NCBI GenBank assembly: GCA_963854835.1
Contig: OY978530.1
Location: forward strand, 9,798,372-9,862,371
Source: Megamerina dolium
Lineage: Eukaryota > Arthropoda > Insecta > Diptera > Megamerinidae
Direction: 5' to 3'
DNA: 64,000 nucleotides
The notes under the pieces are model-generated. The model was not told the origin of the DNA. It worked only from the letters and a program-made list of their open reading frames with translations, and did no database searches. The position numbers were made by a program, and so were the translations under genes. Positions 12,525 through 20,710 of the stretch are shown here, piece by piece (positions within the stretch are counted from its first letter, which is position 1; the number at the start of each line of letters is the position of its first letter).

Positions 12525-13091
12525 TTTTATTTTATCTGGGTCCGGGAATATGCCTGCATCGGACAATACATGTCCCAAAAATTTTAGCTTTTTGACACCC
12601 CAAACGCATTTATCGTGATTGAGCAAGATATTATTGTTATTAAAAACTGTGAGTACCTTTTTAACAGCTACGTCATGGTCTTCTTTTGTGCTGCCGAATA
12701 TGATGACATCATCAATATAGTTTAAGCAATTACCGCAAGTGGACAACAGCTCTGCAAGAACCCGCTGAAAAATTTCTGGAGCGGAGCTGATACCAAACAT
12801 TAACCTTTTGTAACGGAACATGCCCTTATGGGTTATAAATGTGGTGATTTCGCGACTTGATTCGTCAAGCTCTAATTGATGATAGGCCCATTTTAAATCT
12901 AATCGAGAAAATAACTTGGCTTCCTTAAGTCGTGTCATAACCGAATCAAACGTTGGTAACGGGTAGTTTTCCCGTAAAACAGCTCGGTTAGCTCTGCGCA
13001 TGTCAACACAAAGTCGCATTTCACCACCCTCTTTAAAAACGACAACAATTGGCGAGACCCACAAGCTCGGTCCAGTGACTGGCTCTATAAT
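12525..13091 (-). pseudogene. pol: Reverse transcriptase fingers/palm (broken at both ends)
   Basis: The frame opens just after a TAG at 13092-13094 and keeps RT similarity to about 12528, after which it reads unrelated residues to a stop at 12411. Counting from the TTG codon at 13064: residues 2-5 WVSP, D56 in LDLKWAYHQ (first catalytic Asp), 88-100 LMFGISSAPEIFQ, Y116-D119 as YIDD (catalytic Asp pair, codons at 12708-12713), and KFLGHV at 161-166. These are the ordered blocks of a Gypsy-type RT. The region normally linking protease to RT is short here, and RT sits in a different frame from protease. At 12525-12528 a run of four A (sense) appears one base short, shifting the frame into the connection/RNase H segment. 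RT copies the element RNA into cDNA. Confidence 0.93.
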
Positions 13092-13094
13092 CTA

Positions 13095-13619
13095 AAGATA
13101 ATTTTATTTGAATATTTGGGATTTTGGGGAACGGTTTTGCTAGGTCAATTCGATTCACATTTAGGCCCAACTTCAACACTTTAAGCTGCATAGCGGTGTC
13201 TCGGCCAAGAAGCGATTGTTTTCCGTCTTTAATTACGTAGAAAGTGGCGATAATTTCCGAACCTTTTTCCACCGATATTGGTGCCTCGAAAACGTAAAGC
13301 ACTTTTAAAAGCTGGCTCGCTGCGTACGCTTTAAATTGGTTCGCCGATTCTGAACGAATGTTCCACATAACCGCTTTACTGAAATTCAATATGTTCCAAA
13401 CATCTTGACTAAGCAAGTTAAACCGCGATCCTGAGTCGATAACCATAGATACAGAATGCCCCCCGATGCGGCATTTTATTATTTCGATCATTGTCGCGGA
13501 AGTTTCTACTTGGAGGCAGTCGTGCTCGCAAGAAGCGTCTGAAAAGTCGGAATCGGTTTTTTCAATGCACCTTACTCTTGATGGTTGAAATCGGCGTTGT
13601 TTCGAATTACCATAATCAG
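13095..13619 (-). pseudogene. pol: Retrotransposon aspartic protease
   Basis: In the same frame as gag. Counting from 13932, residues 165-172 are IDSGSRFN, containing the DSG active site (D166) of a retropepsin. Residues 241-247 are LLGRDTA, the conserved C-terminal motif of Gypsy proteases. The protease would cut the Gag-Pol precursor. Its frame continues past the expected domain end and stops at 13033-13035, but RT similarity resumes in another frame at about 13091. The stretch between is too short for the usual linker, which suggests a deletion at the boundary. No stop lies within the protease itself. Confidence 0.88.
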
Positions 13620-14409
13620 GTTCTACTTGTTTTCGCTTTAAGCCCTTTGTTTTACATTTCCGAGCATAATGCCCCACCAACCCGCATTTGTTGCATTTTG
13701 CCTTTTTCGCTGGGCAGCTAACGTCAAAGCTCATATGCCCCTTCTGCCCACATCTGCCACACTCACTTTCATTATTCCTGGCCCATTGTGATCTCGAAGA
13801 CACTTTGTTTATTATTTCGCATTCTTGCTTGGGAAACATACTCTGTGACTGCTTATTGATTTGCTCATAAATTTGGCATGCATCAATAATTTCATTTAAA
13901 TCTTGTTCTTTTTCCAGAAGCTTTTTCTTCAATTAGGCGCTAGCCCAAGAGTCAATAATTTTATCCTTTAAACAAATGTCTTCGATTTCACTTTTTGTTA
14001 CCCCGAAATAACACTTGGAAGCTTGATGCCTTAATCGCAACAAAAACTTTCTAAAACTTTCTCCTTCCGATGGTGTAAGGTTTCTAAATAAATGTCTTTC
14101 AAACGTTGAATTTCGCTTTGGCGAAAAGAAATCATTTAGTTTTTCGACTAGGACCTAAAAAACGTCAATCTGTTTTTCTACATCAACTTCCACAAGCGCG
14201 CCAGGAATATTAAAAATGACTTCTTGTAGTTGTGGACCGCCTAAATGAAGTAGTTTGTTTTTCTGTTTGACCGCATCTTTGATATCTTCTGCTCGAAGAT
14301 ATAAAGAAAAGGACCTTAGCCACCTCTCCCACTCGCTGCGCAATAACGACTTATCAATGTTATCGCAAAGGAATGGTCTAATTTCGCTCATATCGGTTTG
14401 CCTATTCAA
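13620..14409 (-). pseudogene. gag: Retrotransposon gag (two premature stops)
   Basis: Likely starts at the ATG at 14409; an alternative in-frame ATG lies six codons downstream. All segments are in one frame, interrupted by TAG at 14155-14157 (84 codons from the start) and TAA at 13933-13935. The N-terminal ~150 codons resemble the capsid-like region of insect Gypsy gag proteins. Downstream of the second stop, counting from 13932, are two CCHC zinc knuckles: C58-C61-H66-C73 (CX2CX4HX6C, slightly wide) and C80-C83-H88-C93 (canonical CX2CX4HX4C), followed by a Lys/Arg-rich stretch. Gag would form the particle shell and its knuckles would bind the RNA genome. Protease follows in the same frame, so the ancestral element probably had one gag-pol frame. 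Confidence 0.85.
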
Positions 14410-14541
14410 AAAGAAAAAAAAAGAAAATATGGATGATGTTCATTTACTTTTCCATGACTGCTTAACAGCAATTTTACTTTTTTGCTTGTATGTAAGTTTG
14501 CGGTTTTCTTTTCTTATCTCGGTTACCAATTCTGTTCGTCT

Positions 14542-14553
14542 CCAATTGAATGG
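14542..14553 (+). promoter_or_regulatory. Leader 12-bp motif, copy 1 (CCAATTGAATGG)
   Basis: First of five copies of CCAATT(G/T)AATGG, an imperfect palindrome. Exact match to the G form. The repeated motif in a retroelement leader suggests a binding site; the binding protein is unknown. Confidence 0.7.
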
Positions 14554-14579
14554 AACGTCTCAACTTGCTTTGTAATCAA

Positions 14580-14591
14580 CCAATTGAATGG
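14580..14591 (+). promoter_or_regulatory. Leader 12-bp motif, copy 2 (CCAATTGAATGG)
   Basis: G form, 38 bp from copy 1 (start to start). Confidence 0.7.
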
Positions 14592-14619
14592 ACTGCACGC
14601 TTGCATACGTCTTGGTTTG

Positions 14620-14631
14620 CCAATTTAATGG
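14620..14631 (+). promoter_or_regulatory. Leader 12-bp motif, copy 3 (CCAATTTAATGG)
   Basis: T form, 40 bp from copy 2. Confidence 0.7.
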
Positions 14632-14680
14632 TCTAAAATAAAACAGTCAAGTTTTTCCGTATAATCAACAAAATAGATTT

Positions 14681-14692
14681 CCAATTTAATGG
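14681..14692 (+). promoter_or_regulatory. Leader 12-bp motif, copy 4 (CCAATTTAATGG)
   Basis: T form, 61 bp from copy 3. Confidence 0.7.
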
Positions 14693-14704
14693 ATTGAACT
14701 TTTA

Positions 14705-14716
14705 CCAATTGAATGG
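14705..14716 (+). promoter_or_regulatory. Leader 12-bp motif, copy 5 (CCAATTGAATGG)
   Basis: G form, 24 bp from copy 4. Confidence 0.7.
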
Positions 14717-14980
14717 CCAACCAATAAATGCTGCAATTTTCTGTTTTGTTTTCCTTTTTGTTTTGACGTTTACTTTCCAATTCGCCGTGCGCTGCAATTC
14801 GCTCTTGATCTTACTAGTTACTACGTACTCGCCGGCAACGCAAAGGCAAATTGGAAATAGCACTCGCTGTGCAAAACGAATGCCAATTGTAAATTCTTTT
14901 CTATTCAATATGAAACTACTGGAAAGAATATAAAGTTATTGTTCTGTTTTATATTTCAAATGCTACTTCCTCTGTAAATG

Positions 14981-14998
14981 ATCCCATCCTCGTCGCCA
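14981..14998 (-). other. Primer binding site for tRNA-Ser(GCU)
   Basis: Plus-strand ATCCCATCCTCGTCGCCA equals the 3' end of animal tRNA-Ser(GCU) with its CCA, as I know that tRNA. On the element sense strand the site starts TGGCGACGAGG, one base after the LTR ends. All 18 bases match, then the match ends. tRNA-Ser primers are known for several Gypsy-type elements. Confidence 0.85.
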
Positions 14999-14999
14999 A

Positions 15000-15217
15000 T
15001 GTACCAACCTGTCAAATCGCAATAAGAATATAGTAAAACAGCAGTTTAAGGTGACAGGAAAACGTGTGTTATTTATTGAAGCTTCTGCACTCGTTGAGTG
15101 CCTACACAAGAATGAATTGCATATTACATGTTCACGCTCTCACTTATGACGCCGCGCTCTCACTCTCTTATTCTGTTTGCATGTTCTGGCTGTCGCTTGC
15201 CGTTGCAGATCTCCACA
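15000..15217 (-). repeat. LTR, right on plus strand (5' LTR of the element)
   Basis: 218 bp, two substitutions from the left LTR (15020 and 15207). In sense orientation it would carry the promoter and transcription start. It is rich in GAGAG-type words (plus-strand CGCTCTCACT twice) and lacks an obvious TATA box. AATAAA on the sense strand is at the position equivalent to 10333-10338. Confidence 0.97.
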
Positions 15218-15222
15218 GTCAC
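15218..15222. repeat. Target-site duplication (right), GTCAC
   Basis: Second copy of the five-base duplication; the satellite continues directly as GAAGACAATTTCGG. Confidence 0.95.
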
Positions 15223-16029
15223 GAAGACAATTTCGGCAATATATGGGTTATTCTTTAAAAGCATAGCCTAGGGCCGGCTACTTAGAAAGACTGTCACGCT
15301 AAAGTACTGTTGGTCACGAAGACAAATTCGGCAATATGTGGGTTATTCTTCAAAAGCATAGCCTAGGGCCGGTTACTTAAAAAGGCTTTGACCCTAAAGT
15401 ACTTTTGGTCACGAAGACAATTTCGGCAATATATGGGTTATTCTTTAAAGGCATAGCCTAGGGCCGGCTACTTAGAAAGACTTTGACTCTAAAATACTGT
15501 TGGTCAGGAAGCCAACTTCGGCCATATCAGGGGTATTTTTTAAGAAGCAAGCATAGGGCCGGCTTTGACGCTAAAGTACTGTTGGTCGCGAAGATAAATT
15601 CGGCAATATATGGGTTATTTTTTAGATGCCTAGCCTAGGGCCGGCTGCTTAAAAAGAATTTGACGCTAAAATACTTTTAGTCACAAAGCCAACTTCGGCC
15701 ATATAAGGGTTATGCTTGAAAAGCCTAGCCTAGGGCCTGCCACTGGAAAAGGTTTTGACGCTGAAATACTGTTAGTTACGAAGCCAACTTCGGACATATC
15801 AGGGGTATTTTTTAAGAGCCTAGTATATGGTCGGCTACTAAGAAAGGCTTTGACGCTAAAATACTGTTGGTGATGAAGCCAACTTCGGTCATATCAGTGT
15901 TATTCTTTAAGAGCCTAGCTTAGGGCCAGTAGCTCAAAAAGAATTTGACGCTAAAATACTGTTGGCCGCGAAACCAACTTCGGCCATATAAGGGTTATTA
16001 TTTTAGTGTCCAGCCAAGGACCAGCTACT

Positions 16030-18090
16030 TAGAGAGGCTTTGACGCTAAAATACTCTTGGTCAAGAAGCCAAATTTGGCAATATAAAGGTTATTCTTTAG
16101 GAGCCTAGCCTAGGGCCGGCTGCTTAAAAAGAATTTGACGCTAAAATACTGTTGGCCGCGAAATCAACTTCGGCCATATAAGGGTAACTTTTTTAGTGCC
16201 CGGCCATAGACCAGCTACTTAGAAAGGCTTTGACGCTAAAATACTGTTGGTCATGAAGCCTAATTAGGTAATATAAAGGTTATTCTTTAAGAGTCTAGCC
16301 TAGGGCCAGCTGCTTAAAAAGATTTTGACGCAAAAATACTGTTGGCTGCGAAACCAACTTTGGCCATATATGGGTTATATTTTTTATTGCCCGGCCATAG
16401 ACCAGCTACTTAGAAAGGCTTTGCCGCTGAAATACTGTTGGTCAAGAAGCCAAATTTGGCAATATAAAGGTTATTCTTTAGGAGCCTAGCCTAGGGCCGG
16501 CTACTTAAAATGAACTTGACTCTAACATACCAACTCCGCAACTTTGATATGGCCGCAAAATCAACTTCGGCCATATAAGGGAAACTTTTTTAGTGCCCGG
16601 CCATAGACCAGCTACTTCGAAAGGCTTTGACGCTAAAATACTGTTGGTCATGAAGCCTAATTAGGTAATATAAAGGTTATTCTTTAAGAGTCTAGCCTAG
16701 GGCCAGCTGCTTAAAAAGAATTTGACGGAAAAATACTGTTGGCTGCGAAACCAACTTTGGCCATATATGGGTTATATTTTTTATTGCCCGGCCATAGACC
16801 AGCTACTTAGAAAGGCTTTGCCGCTAAAATACTGTTGGTCGCGAAGCCAAATTTGGCAATATAAAGGCTATTCTTTAAGACCATAGCCTAGGGCCGGCTA
16901 CTTAAAATGAACTTGACGCTAACATACCAACTCCGCAACTTTGATATGGCCGCAAAATCAACTTCGGCCATATAAGGGTAACTTTTTTAGTGCCCGGCCA
17001 CAGACCAGCTACTTAGAAAGGCTTTGACGCTAAAATACTGTTGGTCATGAAGCCTAATTAGGTAATATAAAGGTTATTCTTTAAGAGTCTAGCCTAGGGC
17101 CAGCTGCTTAAAAAGAATTTGACGCAAAAATACTGTTGGCTGCGAAACCAACTTTGGCCATATATGGGTTATATTTTTTATTGCCCGGCCATAGACCAGC
17201 TACTTAGAAAGGCTTTGCCGCTAAAATACTCTTGGTCAAGAAGCCAAATTTGGCAATATAAAGGTTATTCTTTAGGAGCCTAGCCTAGGGCCGGCTACTT
17301 AAAATGAACTTGACGCTAACATACCAACTTCGCAACTTTGATATGGCCGCAAAACCAACTTCGGCCATATAAGGGTAACTTTTTTAGTGCCCGGCCATAG
17401 ACCAGCTACTTAGAAAGGCTTTGACGCTAAAATACTGTTGGTCATGAAGCCTAATTAGGTAATATAAAGGTTATTCTTTAAGAGTCTAGCCTAGGGCCAG
17501 CTCCTTAAAAAGTATTTGACGCAAAAATACTGTTGGCTGCGAAACCAACTTTGGCCATATAAGGGTCATATTTTTTATTGCCCGGCCATAGACCAGCAAC
17601 TTAGAAAGGCTTTGCCGCTAGAATACTGTTGGTCACGATGCCAAATTTTGCAATATAAAGGCTATTCTGTAAGACCATAGCCTAGGGCCGGCTACTTAAA
17701 ATGAACTTGACGCTAACATACCAACTTCGCAACTTTGATATGGCAGCAAAACCAACTTCGGCCATATAAGGGTAACTTTTTTAGTGCCCGGCCATAGACC
17801 AGCTACTTAGAAACGCTTTGACGCTAAAATACTGTTGGTCATGAAGCCTAATTAGGTAATATACAGGTTGTTCTTTAAGAGTCTAGCCTAGAGCCAGCTG
17901 CTTAAAAAGAATTTGACGCAAAAATACTGTTGGCTGCGAAAGCAACTTTGGCCATATAAAGGTTATAGTTTTTATTGCCCGGCCATAGACCAGCTACTCA
18001 GAAAGGCTTTGCCGCTAAAATACTGTTGGTCACGAAGCTAAATTTGGCAATATAAGGGTTATTCTTTAAGAGCCTAGCCTACGGCCGGCT
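16030..18090. repeat. 397-bp tetramer higher-order repeat, run 1
   Basis: Anchor word AATGAACTTG at 16509, 16906, 17303 and 17700, exactly 397 bp apart. Each unit is four monomers of 95, 111, 95 and 96 bp measured between GCTACTT/GCTGCTT words. The 111-bp monomer carries a 16-bp insertion (ACTTCGCAACTTTGATATGG region). One monomer per unit has the CCTAATTAGG palindrome and one the GCCAAATTTGGC or related form. Confidence 0.9.
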
Positions 18091-19544
18091 GCTTAAAAAG
18101 AATTTGACGGAAAAATACTGTTGACTGCAAAACCAACTTCGGCCATATAAGGGTTATTTTTTTAGTGCCCGGCCATAGACCAGCTACTTAGAAAGGCTTT
18201 GACGCTAAATACTGTTGGTCACGAAGCTAAATGTGGCAATATAAGGGTTATTCTTTAAGAGCCTATCATATGGCCGGCTTCTTAAAAAGAATTTGACGCA
18301 AAAATTCTGTTGGTTGCGAAACCAATTTTGGCCATACAAGGGTTATTTTTTTAGTGCCCGGCCATAGACCAGCTACTTAGAAAGGCTTTTACACTAAAAT
18401 ACTGTTGGTCACGAAGCTAAATGTGGCAATATAAGGGTTATTCTTTAAGAGCCTAGCCTACGGCCGGCTGCTTAAAAAGAATTTGACGGAAAAATACTGT
18501 TGACTGCAAAACCAACTTCGGCCATATAAGGGTTATTTTTTTAGTGCCCGGCCATAGACCAGCTACCTAAAAAGGCTTTGACGCTAAAGAACTGTTGGTC
18601 ACAAAGACAAATTCGGCAATATATGGGTAATTCTTTAAAAGCATAGTCTAGGGCCGGCTACTTAAAAAGGCTTTGACGCTAAAGCACTTTTGGTCACGAA
18701 GACAATTTCGGCAATATATGGGTTATTCTTTAAAAGCATTGCCTAGGGCCGGCTACTTAGAAAGACTGTCACGCTAAAGTACTGTTGGTCACGAAGACAA
18801 ATTCGGCAATACGTGGGTTATTCTTCAAAAGCATAGCCTAGGGCCGGTTACTTAAAAAGGCTTTGACCCTAAAGTACTTTTGGTCACGAAGACAATTTCG
18901 GCAATATATGGGTTATTCTTTAAAGGCATAGCCTAGGGCCGGCTACTTAGAAAGACTTTGACTCTAAAATACTGTTGGTCAGGAAGCCAACTTCGGCCAT
19001 ATCAGGGGTATTTTTTAAGAAGCAAGCATAGGGCCGGCTTTGACGCTAAAGTACTGTTGGTCGCGAAGATAAATTCGGAAATATATGGGTTATTTTTTAG
19101 ATGCCTAGCCTAGGGCCGGCTGCTTAAAAAGAATTTGACGCTAAAATACTTTTAGTCACAAAGCCAACTTCGGCCATATAAGGGTTATGCTTGAAAAGCC
19201 TAGCCTAGGGCCTGCCACTTGAAAAGGTTTTGACGCTGAAATACTGTTAGTTACGAAGCCAACTTCGGACATATCAGGGGTATTTTTTAAGAGCCTAGTA
19301 TATGGTCGGCTACTTAGAAAGGCTTTGACGCTAAAATACTGTTGGTGATGAAGCCAACTTCGGTCATATCAGTGTTATTCTTTAAGAGCCTAGCTTAGGG
19401 CCAGTAGCTCAAAAAGAATTTGACGCTAAAATACTGTTGGCCGCGAAACCAACTTCGGCCATATAAGGGTTATTATTTTAGTGTCCAGCCATAGACCAGC
19501 TACTTAGAAAGGCTTTGCCGCTAAAAGACCTAAAGGTTATTCTT

Positions 19545-20710
19545 TAGGAGCCTAGCCTAGGGCCGGCTACTTAAAATGAACTTGACGCTAACATACAAAC
19601 TTCGCAACTTTGATATGGCCGCAAAATCAACTTCGGCCATATAAGGGTAACTTTTTTAGTGCCCGGCCATAGACCAGCTACTTAGAAAGGCTTTGACGCT
19701 AAAATACTGTTGGTCATGAAGCCTAATTAGGTAATATAAAGGTTATTCTTTAAGAGTCTAGCCTAGGGCCAGCTGCTTAAAAAGAATTTGACGCAAAAAT
19801 ACAGTTGGCTGCGAAACCAACTTTGGCCATATATGGGTTATATTTTTTATTGCCCGGCCATAGACCAGCTACTTAGAAAGGCTTTGCCGCTAAAATACTC
19901 TTGGTCAAGAAGCCAAATTTGGCAATATAAAGGTTATTCTTTAAGAGCCTAGCCTAGGGCCGGCTACTTAAAATGAACTTGACGCAAACATACCAACTCC
20001 GCAACTTTGATATGGCCGCAAAATCAACTTCGGCCATATAAGGGAAAGTTTTTTAGTGCCCGGCCATAGACCAGCTACTTAGAAAGGCTTTGACGCTAAA
20101 ATACTGTTGGTCATGAAGCCTAATTAGGTAATATAAAGGTTATTCTTTAAGAGTCTAGCCTAGGGCCAGCTGCTTAAAAAGAATTTGACGCAAAAATACT
20201 GTTGGCTGCGAAACCAACTTTGGCCATATATGGGTTATATTTTTTATTGCCCGGCCATAGACCAGCTACTTAGAAAGGCTTTGCCGCTAAAGTACTCTTG
20301 GTCAAGAAGCCAAATTTGGCAATATAAAGGTTATTCTTTAGGAGCCTAGCCTAGGGCCGGCTACTTAAAATGAACTTGACGCTAACATACCAACTTCGCA
20401 ACTTTGATATGGCCGCAAAACCAACTTCGGCCATATAAGGGTAACTTTTTTAGTGCCCGGCCATAGACCAGCTACTTAGAAAGGCTTTGACGCTAAAATA
20501 CTGTTGGTCATGAAGCCTAATTAGGTAATATAAAGGTTATTCTTTAAGAGTCTAGCCTAGGGCCAGCTGCTTAAAAAGAATTTGACGATAAAATACTGTT
20601 GGCTGCGAAACCAACTTTGGCCATATAAGGGTTATATTTTTCATTGTTCAGCCATAGACCAGCTACTTAGAAAGGCTTTGCCGCTAAAATACTGTTGGTC
20701 ACGAAGCCAA
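19545..20710. repeat. 397-bp tetramer higher-order repeat, run 2
   Basis: Anchors at 19575, 19972 and 20369, each 397 bp apart; the run passes into region-2-like sequence near 20710. The left edge abuts an irregular junction at 19525-19535 where part of a monomer is missing. Confidence 0.9.

Larger units (their letters stand above)
14410..14999 (-). other. Retrotransposon 5' leader (untranslated)
   Basis: About 590 bases between the PBS/LTR and the gag ATG, AT-rich and with no convincing coding frame on the sense strand. It contains five copies of a 12-bp motif at 14542-14716 (separate entries) and further CCAATT cores at 14526, 14777 and 14883. A run of T (sense) lies just before gag. Leaders of Gypsy elements hold packaging signals and, in Drosophila gypsy itself, an insulator made of repeated protein-binding sites; whether this one does is unknown. 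Confidence 0.8.
10261..15217 (-). mobile_element. Degenerate Ty3/Gypsy LTR retrotransposon inserted in satellite DNA
   Basis: A 4957-bp element on the minus strand bounded by two 218-bp direct LTRs (TG...CA on the plus strand) and a GTCAC duplication. In element order: LTR 15217-15000, primer binding site, ~590-base leader, gag, protease, RT, RNase H, integrase, polypurine tract, LTR 10478-10261. The RT-RNase H-integrase order assigns it to Ty3/Gypsy (Metaviridae-like). Two CCHC knuckles, a tRNA-Ser primer and apparently one gag-pol frame suggest a mag-like (K02A2.6-like) lineage; that sub-assignment is from general resemblance only. No env-like ORF exists, because integrase runs into the LTR. 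Five disabling lesions: stops at 14155-14157, 13933-13935 and 11575-11577, a frameshift near 12525-12528, and an apparent deletion near 13090. It could be mobilised only in trans. Confidence 0.96.

Noticed and set aside
14601..14612. Partial match to the Su(Hw) insulator site (TTGCATACGT) in the leader
   Set aside because: A single copy with several mismatches to the flanking consensus. The repeated 12-bp CCAATT motif is the stronger signal.
10511..14933. Plus-strand open frames across the retrotransposon (for example 10511-11059, 13491-13721, 14255-14575, 14694-14933)
   Set aside because: They are antisense to gag, pol or the leader and have no recognisable domain.
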